A stretch of 64,000 bases of DNA from Hippophae tibetana (taxonomy: Eukaryota > Streptophyta > Magnoliopsida > Rosales > Elaeagnaceae), in the NCBI GenBank assembly GCA_037013495.1, contig CM072809.1, positions 10,614,501-10,678,500 of the forward strand. The letters are read 5' to 3'. The position numbers were made by a program, and so were the translations under genes. This document shows positions 40,601-52,931 of this stretch, piece after piece. Positions within the stretch are counted from its first letter, which is position 1, and each line of letters opens with the position of its first letter. The notes below the pieces were generated by a model. It searched no databases. It was not told the DNA's origin and worked only from the letters and a program-made list of their open reading frames with translations.

Positions 40601-41969
40601 TGTTCACAAATTCTATGCTTTCCAAAAAAAAATATAGATTTGAATTTATATTGCTCAATTTCTTTATAAATTTTGTACTAGTAACTACAAATATATATTT
40701 TGTTCCACTTGTAGTTTACATGGTGCCCTCTAAAAACCATATTCATGGCTCTTAGAGGTGTAAAAACTAAAAAATAGAAATGCATGTATCAATTATAGCA
40801 TCACAGTATCAGCCCCATGTAGTTCCTCGTAAATAGGAGCCCTTGTTTGACATAAAATTCCTTTGATCAGTGTCTTGACAGCATGAGACTCTAATTTGCA
40901 GAATCTAACACTTAAAGGATTTCGGGTCAACTTAATATCAAGTGTCTTCCATTTTGATAAAGTTGCTCTGGGTTAATTTACATTAACAAAGCTTAGATGA
41001 AGAAAAATGGAAACTCGGATCATGCCCATATTGTGAGATCACCAAAAAGCTGATAAAAGAGTACAATAGACAGTATTTAGATGCAACAAGGCAATGTCCC
41101 ATATCCATAATCAGCTTTCAAAAGTAAATATAGCAAGACCAATTAGTAACCATACAGCCAATAAGACTACAGAATGATTTAACTGAAAACAGATAAGATT
41201 CTGATGCGGTCCAACTTGAAACGAGAACACTGACTTGTTTTAAGGATAGCCATAATCAAAGACTTTGCTCGGTTAAAGTCTAGTGTCAAGTGTATGCAAT
41301 AAGGCAACAAAAACCAAAACTGAAAAACAAACTCACTTGTTTTCTTAACAATAATTCAATAAATCTTGAACGACGCCGGGAACATCAGAAAAACGTACAC
41401 ATAAATAGATTTGAAGCCTAGAACTATAATTATTCAGTAGCCGTGCCTCTAACTCATCAAAAGCATAAACCAAATGTCTTAACCAAGCCACATTACCAAA
41501 CTTCAATCTCAACCCTAAATAAACATCCTTTTGTAACTTAAACCCGAGATGCTGAATTATTATGAAATCCATAAATTACTGAGTTCTAATTGCCCAAACA
41601 CAGCGTAGCAAATTCAAATTTTATTTGTTGCCCAAATACTGCAGTTAATAACGCCAAAATAAACTCAAAGTGAAATTTAAGGCATTAATGGAACTCCATT
41701 ATTCATCAGATTAAGACATCACATCCACACAAAAGAAAGCAAACCCGTCCATCCAGATTACCAAAAAAAAAGGAGCAACCATTAACAAAATAATACACAT
41801 AGATAAGAAAAACCTAGCCGAGATTCAAAAGCACTACCTTTTCGTTCTTGAAGCGGGTACGGATGTTACCGAGTTCCTTGTCAACGCGTGACCTTTCTTG
41901 TTCTTTGTTTTGGCAATTACGAATGTCGCTGATGAAGACTGAGAGGCCTCGCATGCCTGACAATGCCAT
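25618..41969 (-). CDS. AP2A: AP-2 complex subunit alpha (alpha-adaptin)
   Basis: Large subunit of the AP-2 clathrin adaptor at the plasma membrane; selects cargo and recruits clathrin accessory proteins for endocytosis. Exons (descending): 41969-41838, 39301-39170, 38664-38539, 37889-37827, 37731-37634, 37550-37343, 35193-35122, 35050-34958, 33421-33320, 33187-33090, 32617-32536, 31961-31873, 30337-30232, 30155-30090, 29792-29686, 29601-29497, 29404-29284, 29145-28963, 28794-28561, 27794-27714, 27535-27371, 27236-27150, 27065-26940, 26747-26667, 26570-26499, 25929-25850, 25768-25618. All join in one frame: 1019 residues (Arabidopsis about 1012), starting MALSGMRGL and ending MLAGLL. Trunk of adaptin helical repeats 1-600, with a basic [13 protein letters not shown] segment near 41-53 that fits the phosphoinositide site; hinge 600-740 with [10 protein letters not shown] from 688; ear (sandwich and platform) about 766-1019. 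Exon 21 ends at a GC donor. Introns reach 2.5 kb and carry small transposons. Confidence 0.96.
27841..28411. repeat. Two-copy tandem duplication in AP2A intron 19, period about 289 bp
   Basis: Unit 1 starts at 27841 and unit 2 at 28130. Both share, in order, AGTAAA...GG-AGTTGAG-CAGACCTCA, GTGAGATATAAA, ATCTATCATGAA-TTAGGAT, and an ending of the type AAGTGYYYAATRATTAAG. Divergence is scattered, so the duplication is old. It lies between exons 19 and 20 and does not touch the splice sites. Confidence 0.75.
31655..31826. repeat. Two-copy tandem duplication in AP2A intron 12, period 86 bp
   Basis: Units 31655-31740 and 31741-about 31826 both begin CATGTCATGA-ACAGACAAC and end AGCAAGCAT. Only a handful of substitutions separate them, so this copy event is younger than the other tandem duplications in the window. 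The end of unit 2 lies about 45 bases upstream (in genome coordinates) of the exon 12 donor. Confidence 0.85.
35531..36144. mobile_element. hAT-like non-autonomous element in AP2A intron 6
   Basis: The element begins TAAGGTTTTAAA and ends with the inverse, TTTAAAACCATA, giving short terminal inverted repeats. It is flanked by 8-bp direct repeats differing at one base (GGTGCAAA at 35523-35530, GGTGCAAT at 36145-36152), as expected for hAT target-site duplication. Repeated GCCTCA / AAGCCTCA / GAGGCT words occur inside both ends, which fits subterminal repeats. It is 614 bp long with no transposase reading frame. Confidence 0.6.
39898..40340. mobile_element. Mutator-like MITE in AP2A intron 1
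   Basis: Both ends carry the same inverted terminus: GGGTAAATATCAGCGACACT at 39898 and, on the other strand, GGGTAAATATCAGTAACACC from 40340. Flanking 9-bp repeats differ at one base (AGATAAATA at 39889-39897, AAATAAATA at 40341-40349). A 9-bp duplication points to the Mutator superfamily. The 443-bp interior is AT-rich and non-coding. Confidence 0.65.
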
Positions 41970-44900
41970 GGTCACACAGATCCAAAGCTTAAATATAGAA
42001 ACAGAGACCCTATTCAGCTCCCAGATCCTTAGATCCTCAGCCTCCGATATGCGATCTGAGACACTGCAAAATGAGGAAAATTCACTCTGAATATTACCTT
42101 TAAATCTTCCCCCAATATGAATATGCTGATATAATGAAAGAGAGACAGTGACTTTGATCTAGAAAGAAAGAGGGGTGGACTGAAGAAATTGAAATAAAGC
42201 CGTCATACGCTGGCAAGTGACGACTTTTATTTTCCCTGTAGGCTGTGGCCTATTTGCATCATTTCGTTTTCCAAAAAATACTTTTTTCTTTGTTTGGAAA
42301 AAATATATATATATATATTATAGTTATAATTAATATAATATTTTTTATTAAATATATTTATATTTATTAATGATATTACATATAATAAAAATAAAATTTT
42401 AGAAAAATAATATAACTATAATATATATTATCTTTTTTAAAAAAACAAAAATCTAAAAATTATATAATTTTTATTACTTTTAATAATAAAAATAACATAT
42501 AATAATATTTAACAAAATTTAATTAAATATATTTTAATATTAAACGATTTTAAATAATTCTAATTTAATTTATATAATATAATATAAAATATAGAATGAT
42601 AGATTAAATATTTTTAAATAATAAAAATATATAAAATCTTTAAAATATATATTTTTATAATTATATATTTAAAAAATATATTTTTATTATTTTTTAAAAT
42701 AAAAATCACAAAATACTTTTCTCTTGCTTGTTAGCCAAATATTAAAAAATATTCTTACCTTTATGTTTTGACTAATGAGTAAGATTATCGTGAATATTAA
42801 TTTTTTTAAAGAAAATTATATGAAATATTCCTATCAAAACTTAAAATAATAAAATCAATAGTTAAATTATTAACGGCAGAGATAATTAAAATAATTATTA
42901 TCTATAAAATTAGATTATTTTTATCAAAAATAACTCAATAATAATTATTTTAATATTATAATTAATTAAAATATAATATATGATATTATTATTATTATAT
43001 ATGATTACCTAAAATATATTTTTAATATTCAATACATGCTACTTTAAATTATTTTCTTCTTTATATATATATATATATTTATTTTTTTATTTTTTTTTAT
43101 ATAAAATATATGATAAATAGTTAAAGAATAAAAATATTATCAATATTTTAAATAATTTATTAAAATAAATATTACATTAAAATTTTAATTTTTTAAATTA
43201 AATATATTTTAAAATAAATATTAAATAAAAAATATAATTAAACTATAAAAACTTTATTATCCACTTTCAACTGAAAATATTAAAAAAACTATTAAAATAA
43301 TTGAAATTTATTAATATAATCATCATGTTACATACCAACCTCATCTCATTCCAATAACATTTAACATAATTTAAAATAATATTATTAAAATTTATAACAA
43401 TAAAATCAATATTTTAATAATTTTGAACAAATTTTAACTAATTGTGTTCAATACTCTACTAACCTAATGTGTTATACTTCAATTTAAATGATGTCCAATT
43501 GGTTAACATCAATATTAAATATTTATTTTGAATAAAAGATATCGAATATCTAGATATAATTATATATTTAGTAATTAAAATGTATAGTTAAAAAAATAAA
43601 AACATATATATATAAATATATTTAAAAATTAAAATAACCATTTTAGCTATTAAAGTTTATGTTATAACGACTAATAAAAATGTATTGTTGATAAGTTAAT
43701 TTATTTTTTATTTAAAATATTACTTTTAATTAATGATTATATATTTTTTCTATTTTATTATTGACTATAAATAATACTTATATTAATCTCAAAGTCAAAT
43801 GTTTTTAATTTAACTTTTTTCTTTGTTATATAAATACATATATATAATTTATTATTTTTATGTATAATTTTTTTAATATATTAAAAAAAAATTGATTTAC
43901 TGTTTTGATTTTTTATTCGATGTGTTGGGTTTATCCATAAAGGAGGATTATCTTGTATATCTTAAAAATTTAAATCTTATATAGATGCTATAATTTATGA
44001 AAAATTAAATAATTAATTAATTTTTAACATTAAAATGTTAATAAAAAATATGCTAACATTATTATCAGTACCTTTAAGGTTTCCACTTTTTGCATACATG
44101 CTCTAAAAGTTTAAAAAATATCAATAATGATTTATGTTAGGTATACTATCAAAGATAACTTCATTAATATGGCCCACTAATGTATCTCTAATATATTATT
44201 TTAAGGGCTAAGGAATTCGTAAATTTTCAAGCTATAACTTGCTTGATTAAAATGAACCATTTTTTAAAAAATTAATACTTTCAGCCCAAAATTATTAAAT
44301 TTTTATTACGCTTAATTTTCTAAATCATTATTATTTATTATAGTTAAGGCTCAAAAATTAACAAATTTAAGAATTTTTCAAACTTTATTCTATAAATGTT
44401 TAATTTAAGACTTATATATTAAAATATAATAGATTGATGGCAAAAATGTAAACATTTTTTTGTTTGTGAACATTTCTGTCAACCAAGATATCAATAAAAC
44501 CAAGATATTAATAAAACCGTTCATTCTTATTTTAATATTTATTGTTAAATTATTGAATTACGGGAAAAAATCTTATTTATTATAATTAAAAAAATAAAAA
44601 TATTTACATAATTACTTGTTTATATGAAAATATAAAAACAAATTAAAATTAAAAATAATCATAAAAAAATAATCTAATATTAATTATTTCTTTCATCACT
44701 CGTACTCTTTCTTGTATAGTGGATAATTTATCAAAAATATTTTTATTTTTTTCTATATTATTCAAATTGTTCTTTAATTATTGATATTTATGGTTGAAAA
44801 AATTGATTAACTGATTAGTTAAATTAATAAAAAATATTATTTTAATTAAAATGTCCTATAAAAAATAAATATACTTGATAAATTAAAAAAATTACATACA

Positions 44901-46760
44901 TTCTTTGAAAATGATGGATAATTATTAAACAAAAAGATAATTATAATTTAATTAAAGTTAATGGATACATATGCATTAACAGATTCAATTTATTGATTTG
45001 ATTATAATTTTATTATAAATTTTAAATTATAAATATTTTATTATTTTTATCATTATATATTGGATTATATATCATTTAATTTAATTGAAATTTGATCCTA
45101 AGCAGCTTTAAGAAAAAATTAAAAGTAGACACTTTACTACATGTGATTTGTGATAAATAAAAAAATTCATTTATTTTAATTTTATTTTCACAATTGGTAA
45201 GAAATTGTATGTATGTATATATTTAAGTTTATGTGATAAATATATATTTATATAATTTTATGCTTTATAACTTAAAAATATGTGATTTAAATATGAATTA
45301 TTATATTTTATAATTTTTATTTTTGTTAAATTCTGCAAACTATTTGAATTTTTTCGTTATAATAACATTAAATAAATAATAATAATTAATCATAAAAATT
45401 TTAACCAATTAAATATTCATTATTTTAAAAACTTATTAACAAAAAGCTATATAATAAGCATTGATTATTGAATTTTGAATTTTTTTTAAGCATACGTTTT
45501 TTTAAACAAGGATAAAATATTATTAGAAAATTTATCTCTTTGATATTTTTTTAGTTAATTTGTTTAATTTTTTCAGAATTTAAAATAAAATATAAAGAGT
45601 ATAGTTAAAGACACAATATTTCACATAAATTGTTACTTATTATTATTTTTTATTTTTACAATATATTTTAAATTATATGATAAAAAACAAATAAATAATA
45701 AATAAATAAATAATTATGAATTTTTTATTCAAATAAGGATCTTTTACTATAAGAGTTCTTTTTTTTTTTACCAAAATCATACAAGCATATAAAAATTTAA
45801 TATGATAAGTGTTATTTATTAAGATAAAATTAAAAATATATAAAAGGATAATAATGTCATTGCTTTAAAATATATAAGTACAATTTTGTAAAAAAAAAAT
45901 TATGCTTAATTTAAACTTTTATATGTAATATGATATATATCTTATTAGAAAAAAAATGAAAATTTAACATTTTTTGTTTTATTAGTTATTATTACTGAAT
46001 ATTTATTACCAATATAAGAGACATTAAAATAAACACCTCCAATTTTAAATACTATTATCTTTAATTTTGATTGAAGTCCAAAGTTGATTTCTATATTATT
46101 AAGAAATCGAGATAATTACGAAAAAAATGTAAATCCTAAAAGTATTGTTGATGTTTCACACTAATTATAGGTTATTTTTTATAATCTATGTACAATATTA
46201 TGATTAATTATAAATTATGTTTACATTTTACATAATAAAATTATAATGATTTATAAACAAATTAAATCATATTTAAAACTCAATTTAATATATATGAATT
46301 TTTAATTTTAAAACTGTATAATGCCTTTTATTTTATTTTAAATTAAAAATATAAATATTTTATTTAAAATAGATTAGTTAATAATTTTAATAACTTTTAT
46401 TTTTATATTGTAAGAAAGTTACATTAAACAATTAATATTATTTTTAATAAAAAAAGTGTTTTATTAAAACAAATTATATCATCGACCTTGTATAATTTAA
46501 TAAGATTTATATCTATACGATTATAGTTATTCTATTTGATCGGAGACACCAAACATGATAATAAAATTAATGATTTATTGTCTAACTTTATTATTTTCAT
46601 TCTGATTGTATATATATATATTGATTACTCCAAAACTTTATCTTAAAAAAGTGAGATAAATTATTGAAATATGTTTTATACAATATCCAAATAATCTAAC
46701 TATACACTATGGATCTGAATAGATTTACCTTACCTGTATTGTTGAAGCCTTATCTAATTT
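41970..46760. other. AP2A promoter/5' UTR then AT-rich intergenic DNA
   Basis: 41970 to about 42280 is the upstream region of the alpha-adaptin gene. From 42280 on the sequence is extremely AT-rich with (AT)n runs near 42303-42318 and 43062-43077. I see no coding, RNA or terminal-repeat signal that I can support. Confidence 0.5.
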
Positions 46761-46764
46761 TTGT

Positions 46765-47513
46765 TAAAGGTGTCAAAATAATGGGCTAATCAAGTGTGTA
46801 AATTAATGTGTCATATAGGCCTATAATTTGTTGAATACGATGTCTATGGCTCTTACAGTGGTTGTGTTGTGCTTGAATTCTTAACTTATGGACTCTGTCA
46901 TGCTCGACTCGTTGGATCACATTTGAGCGACCAACACAACCTATAGTCATTTAATCTAAAAATTGTTACTTTAATTAGTTCAACTTTTCATACGTTTTAA
47001 TATATGAATGCCTCGTGGGACTATAACCACTATATGATATTAATGAACCTAAGTATATATTTATTATATATTTTATCTAAATTAAATTTTAAGAGAAATC
47101 ATGTTGAGTTGTTAAGAGTTACGAGCCACGAATTGTGTTATATTGTTATTTTTTACTCGCGTGTCATGATAGATATTAAGTAGTTATACTATGTTGACTC
47201 ATATAACTAAATGCTTAACAAGTCGTGTTGTGTCCCATACTAATTTGATATCATAGTCCAACTCAACTATGAATAAACAACTTTATTTTATTTTATTTAA
47301 AACATGGTTTTTAAAATGCAAAACCATGGTAAAAATGAGAATGCTAATAGGTAAATTAAGTTAGCCTAACACACCCTAATCTTTTAATTATTATGTTATA
47401 TCGGTCCATGGTCCATTAATTAACGATTTGTGTTTTCTCTTCGTCCGTATATGAGCCATATCGTGTCTACATTCTTGGCTTGTAGACATTAACGTGTTAT
47501 GTTGTGTTTTACA
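46765..47513. repeat. Dispersed-repeat-like segment of higher GC
   Basis: It opens with AGGTGTCAAAATAATGGGCT, and contains words such as GTCATATAGGCCTATAATTTGTTGAATACGA and several TCGTGTTGTGT-like pieces. This resembles common plant short repeats that begin GGTGTCAAA-GGGC, but I find no matching inverted end, so it may be a truncated or nested copy. Confidence 0.25.
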
Positions 47514-48960
47514 TGTTGGATTATGCTTTGTTAAAATAGTTATTTCTATATGTTATCGTTTCTATCTCATAATTTTTAAGGATTATAATTAGAATTTGTC
47601 TAACCTATTATCACATGTATAGGAATATTGAACGTGGATTTTGTTTTCTCTTTGCTTTGTAAAAGGGCTTATAAATAGCCCATAATTTATCAAATAAAAA
47701 AATGTATTACCTCTTGAAATTTTGCATTTCAAATGTCGTAGAAGCTTAGTTTCATTGCATTCTTTCTTGATTCATCACTAAATAATATGAGTGATTCTAC
47801 AAGTGGTATCAAAGTCACCATCACTCAACAATGTGAGTGATTCTACAAGTGGTATCAAAGCCACCATTACAAGGGCTTAATTACGCTTTCTTTCTCTCAA
47901 CAACTGAAGGAAAAAGTAGGAGTAAAAAACCAAAAATCATAGGAGGAGAGAAGAATTAGGGATTCATGGCAATGGAGAACAATAATTTTATTCAACTGAC
48001 GATTCCATAATTCGATGGTCATTACGACTATTGGGTTATACTCATGGAGGATTTCCTTACATTGAAGTAGTATTGGGACCTGATAGAGAAAAAGATACAT
48101 GTAACAATAGAGGAAGTTTTGGATTAGATAAGGCAAAAATATCAAGGATTTATGAAGGTAAAACGAGCTCAACTACAAGCTTTGAGAAGGGAGTTTAAGA
48201 TTCTTGGTATAAATGAGGGTGAAAAGGTGAATGAATACTTTGCCAAAACACTGACCATTGCAAATAAGACGAAAGTACGTGGAGAAAAAATGAAGCAGAG
48301 TGTGATTATTGAGAAAATCTCGAGGTCAATGACTCTCAAGTTCAATTATGTTATGTGCTTCATTGAAAAGTCTAATGATCTCTCTACTACGACCATTGAT
48401 GAGTTGCAGAGCAATTTGTTAGTCCACGAGCAGAGAATGCGTGGACAGAAAAAGGAATAACATGTTTTACACATCACTAATACAAAGAAGGATAAAAGAA
48501 GAGATGAATACAAGGTTGAAGGGAGATAAATAGCTTGTGGAAACTTTAGAGGAGTAGATATAGGCATGGGAAGGAATTTTTAAGAAAATTTTATAGCTAC
48601 CAAAACAACCCCAAAAGCTTTCAATAAAGTTATTGTGGAATGCTTCAATTGCCATAAATTAAGTCACTTTCAATATGAATGTCCCGGTTTGAAGAACGAT
48701 GCAAATTATGTTGAGATGGACAGAGATGAAAAAATGTTATTAATGTCATACTTTAAGATGAACAAATCAACAAAGGAACATGTATGGTTCCTAAACGATG
48801 CAACAACCACACATGTGGTACCAAGGATTTTTTCTAAGATCTCGATGAGATGTTCAGGTAGTAAGTGAGGCTTAGAAATAATTCAAAGATGATGGTGATA
48901 AATAAAGGAAATATTAGAATTCAAGTGACTTACATAACTAAGGTAATCATAAAAGTTTAC
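47514..48960 (+). mobile_element. Truncated Ty1/copia retrotransposon: 5' LTR, primer-binding site, gag, start of protease
   Basis: A probable 5' LTR runs from TGTTGGA at 47514 to TTCTACA at 47801, with a CTTATAAATAGCCC TATA-type box near 47666-47680. A primer-binding site TGGTATCAAAG, matching the 3' end of initiator tRNA-Met, follows at 47804-47814 and is repeated at 47850-47860. Copia-type gag follows in broken frames: FIQLTIP...FDGHYDYW near 47990, a 102-residue open stretch at 48152-48460 (LRREFKILGI, NEYFAKTLTIANK), and a CX2CX4HX4C zinc knuckle (CFNCHKLSHFQYEC) near 48641-48682. The protease start near 48787 has NDA where the catalytic DSG would be. Similarity stops around 48960; integrase, RT and a 3' LTR are absent. 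The element is dead. Confidence 0.75.
47787..47872 (+). repeat. 46-bp tandem duplication spanning LTR end and primer-binding site
   Basis: GAGTGATTCTACAAGTGGTATCAAAG occurs at 47789-47814 and again at 47835-47860, 46 bases apart. Each copy includes the end of the LTR and the start of the primer-binding site. Confidence 0.9.
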
Positions 48961-51110
48961 TTTAGATAATTTATTAATTAAAAATGCATTATTATATTTA
49001 TGTCTATTAAAATTATAAACATACATGCATAATACGTTATATTCAATTATATATACCAAAAAAAATAAATGAAAAACTAACTTTATTATTGTCTTGCATT
49101 ATTTTAAGAAATAAAAAAATTTAAACTACATTTTCTAAATAAGTATACTAAATAGTACCTAAAACATCAAAAATTGATTTACATGACAATCTTGATTAAA
49201 AAAATAAAATCTTTGTGAAGATTACCTTATTATTGTTACAATTATTTTTGATTAATAATTTTTTTACTACTAGTGACAATTATTGTTACAATTATTATTT
49301 TTTTATTATTTTTTACATCGATAAATATCAACATGCATTTTTTTATATTTGTTAGTTTTTTATGCTAATAGATATCAATATATATTTTATACTATTTTGT
49401 TATTTTTTACATTATTAAATAACAAAATGTTCATATAATAAATATTTTATGAATAATTATTTTATATAAATACAATTATTTTTACTACATTAATGGTGAT
49501 AATTTATACATTTAATGAGTATTCGATCAATTTATTTATGATAAATTTATATATATAAAGCCATAATATTTGATCTACGATCATGCTTTTTTTTTTTGTT
49601 GTTATTTCTTACACTAATAAATACAAGTGTGTATTTTTTTAAATATTTTTGTTCATTCTTTTATATTAAAAACATCAGTATATATATATATATATAATAA
49701 ATACGTCTTTTATATATTTTTGTTAATTTTTATATTATTAAATACCAGAATGTTTATAATAATAAATACATATTTATAAATATAATTTTATATAATAATG
49801 TAATTATTTTTATTACATTAAAAGTAAAAATTCATACATTTAATAAGTAAATAATTAATTCACTTGTAATATATTTATATATAAAAATTGAATAATATTT
49901 GGCCTAGAATCTTGTTTTTTTCTTTGTTTATGTTAGTTTCTACATTAATAAATATGAAAATGTATATATAATAAAGGGAAAAATATTATAAATGTATTCT
50001 TTCTTTGAATAAAAATAATTTTTAATCTTCTAACTTTATAAAATTAATTGTTATCTTTTTATTTATAAAAAACGTGTTTATTAATTATTTTACTTATAAA
50101 AAAAATACTTATTAATCATTTTAGTTATAAAAAATAGATAAAAAATACTTTTATTGATAAAAAAGTTTAAGTATATATTGATGAAGATATTTTAGTGAGG
50201 TATTTCATCTTATCAAAACCAAAAAAATTACAAACATAACTTATAATGGGATATTGTCTTTTATTCCACTATATAACTAGAATATTTCTAATAATTTTTA
50301 TTTTTTAAAATAAAGTTTAAATTATTTAATATTTTTTTATCACCATTTTTATAAATAAATGGATTAAATCTCACATTTATAAAGTCATAGACTAAATAAC
50401 ATATTTTGTATAGTAAAATTATCAATGTGTTATTCTACCTATTAATACATATTCTATAATATTTTATTAATTTTTTACATAATAAATACTAAAATATTCA
50501 TATAATAAATAAATTTTTATTAATAATTATTTTATATAATATAATTATTTTTATTATATAAAATATAACAATTCATATATTTAATGATTGTTTATTTAAT
50601 AAATGTTCTATCAATTTACTTGTAAATAGATTACATTGAATTAATAATTTTTATATTGAAATCACATTAATAAATAATAGTTAACTAATATAAATTATAT
50701 TTAAATAAAAATATTTATTAAATTCAACGATTTCATGTTTATTATTCATGTAAGATTAATTTTTTAGATAATAAAAATATTAATTCATTAATTTCATATA
50801 TTTTTTAATATAATTAATTAATTTATTAAATAAATTTATGTAATTTTTGTATGATATATCACTAATATTTATATTATATTTAGATTTTATTGTTTATAAA
50901 ATAATAGATTAATTAACTATTTATTTTACACAAATTACTTTATAAAATATTCTATCATTAATTTTTTATTTATAATAAAAATAACTTAAAAATTTATATT
51001 TAAACAATTTTTTTAATTAATAAAAAAAATTAAAATAATAATAGTTAATATCATTATATATTTATAAAATTTAAATATTCTCGAAAAACTAATTTATTTT
51101 ACAAAATCCT
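48961..51110. repeat. AT-rich degenerate repeat block
   Basis: Phrases of the type AATGTTYATA-ATAATAAATA-ATTTT, ATATAATGTAATTATTTTTATTACATTAA and TTCATACATTTAATGA recur near 49380-49520, 49720-49850 and 50460-50600. The first two also share a following GATC/GAATC-ATG-CTTTTTTTT-GTT tail (49570, 49900), giving a spacing of about 330 bp there. A (TA)n run is at 49680-49698. The same family appears inverted at 62900-64000. No gene is seen. Confidence 0.5.
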
Positions 51111-51583
51111 GTGACCATAAACATAAACAAAACCCTAGTCTACATACTTGCTTCTCGCCTTCTCAGCCTCCAATTTCCCCTTCATACCTTTTCCATTCCT
51201 CTGGTCAGTCGACAGATTCAGGTATCACATCTCTCTCTGATGGTTCTTTTGAATTCATCTCTTCATCTATACTATCTTTTTTTTTTTCTATTTTCGTCTA
51301 TATCTCTTGCACTTTTATCCCTTTCAATTATGATTTTTGGTCAGCTTAGTATATAATAGATCTGTTAAATTACTTGTTAATGTGCTCAAATTTTTGAGCT
51401 TTGGTATCGAGGAATGAATGCTTAGAATAAATCACTTAATTAGTTTGCAGAAACGCTTCAGAAAAAAAGAACCAAATCGGGGGCAAAAAAATTGTGGGAC
51501 TATTTTTATATGTTAGATCCATTAGGCTCATTATTTTTGTGGGTTCTCCTGATTCAACGTATTGGCTTTATGTTTAGGAAGAG
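51111..51583 (+). promoter_or_regulatory. RPP2 5' UTR with telo-box and 5' UTR intron
   Basis: An AAACCCTA telo-box lies at 51130-51137, a motif frequent in plant ribosomal protein genes. A non-coding exon ends at 51221 (ATTCAG/GTATCA), and an intron of 356 bases reaches the acceptor TTTAG at 51577, six bases before the ATG. A TTTATAAA sequence at 51061-51068 is a possible TATA box. The intron borders are inferred from consensus. Confidence 0.55.
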
Positions 51584-52931
51584 ATGAAGGTGATTGCTGC
51601 TTACTTGTTGGCCGTGTTGGGAGGTAATACCAGCCCTTCAGCCGAGGATTTGAAGGATATTCTCTCATCAGGTAATTAAAATCACCACTTGCAATCACAC
51701 TAAACTTTAACAAAAAAGGTCACTTTTGCAATACATAAGCACCTGTACGGTCACTCTCCCTTAAAAAAATGGTAATTATATTTTATTTAACCAATTTGGG
51801 ATTGGTGGTGGATTGGTAAGCTACATTGGGTTCCGAATTATAAGTTTGATGAAAACTGACGGGACTATTAAGGGTAAGTTTTCAATCAGACTTGACTTTT
51901 CTTCTGATTGGGAAGATATACTGAAATCGTGTGTATATGTGAATAAGTATTAGCATCGATATGTTTCTTATTTTTAAATTAAATAAAATTGTAAGCATCA
52001 ATATATTACATAATCAGAAGTAATCACTTCGTATACGAACATATTCTGGAGTGGGGAAGGTGTAGTGCAAAGAGGTGGTTGTGCTGTATTTTTCCTTGAT
52101 TTTTTTTCTCTTAAAATTCCAATTAATAATCATCTCTTTAGAAAAAAAAATGAAATTTGCAAATTTGGAATTTTTGGTAAGGAGTTAGTGAACCTGTATG
52201 CAACCTAAAATTACAAGGCTAAAGCGTACATTTTGATGAATTACCAGGTACTCGTACATTCCTTAACCCAACTTAATTACTGCTTGAAATGTTAAGTCTT
52301 AAGTTTTAGCTCATTTAGGCTTCTTGTTGTATAGAATAGAGCCTATTATGAATTAGGCGACATTTTCCAGGGCAGAAAAAGAGAACAAGAAAAGAAGTTA
52401 TAGAAGTATGTTGTGATTGCTGATCATGTGTACGTTTCTTACCACGTTGGATGGTTGTATCGATTTTAATCAGAGAGTCACTGACATTCTTATTTAATAT
52501 ATTTTGCAATGTTTCTGATGCATAGAATGAATAAAAGGATGAAAATAGTTCAAAGTTGTTGACACGGTTTGGTTTTCAGTTGGAGCAGAAGCTGATGACA
52601 ATAGGATTGATTTACTCTTGTCCGAAGTCAAGGGTAAGGACATCACAGAATTGATTGCAGCGGGTAGGGAGAAGTTGGCTTCAGTACCATCAGGTGGCGG
52701 GGCAATTGCAGTTGCTGCACCTGCCGCCGGTGGGGGTGGTGCCGCCCCTGCAGCTGCAGAGACAAAGAAAGAGGAGAAAGTGGAAGAGAAAGAAGAATCT
52801 GATGATGTAAGTTTTCCATTGCATATTTTTTTGTATGGGCTATTCTCAGTCTTATTGCCATTTTGTGGCATTGGGCTAATACTTGCTATGATTATCTTGT
52901 GCAGGATATGGGTTTTGGTCTCTTTGACTAA
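51584..52931 (+). CDS. RPP2: 60S acidic ribosomal protein P2
   Basis: Component of the large-subunit stalk (P0 with P1/P2 dimers), which recruits and activates elongation factors in the cytosol. Coding exons 51584-51671, 52580-52806 and 52905-52931 join to 113 residues, the usual size for the family. It begins [15 protein letters not shown], has the dimerisation domain ([31 protein letters not shown]) over about 1-60, an Ala/Gly/Pro-rich flexible hinge about 68-92, and an acidic tail ending in [10 protein letters not shown], the conserved elongation-factor and ribotoxin contact site. The last exon codes for only eight residues and the stop. A retained second intron would replace this end with an unrelated tail, so splicing of that intron is needed for function. 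Confidence 0.97.

Noticed and set aside
40462..40755. 97-codon open frame on the plus strand in AP2A intron 1
   Set aside because: No recognised domain, no splice-compatible neighbours, and it lies in an intron antisense to a well-supported gene; the second half is low-complexity hydrophobic from AT-rich DNA.
42300..47500. Possible gene in the 5-kb AT-rich gap
   Set aside because: No frame of useful length and no conserved motif; only AT microsatellites and a repeat-like segment.
49250..50650. CRISPR-like array reading of the recurring AT-rich phrases
   Set aside because: Units are degenerate, unevenly spaced and without unique spacers, in a plant nuclear genome; a dispersed or tandem repeat explains them better.
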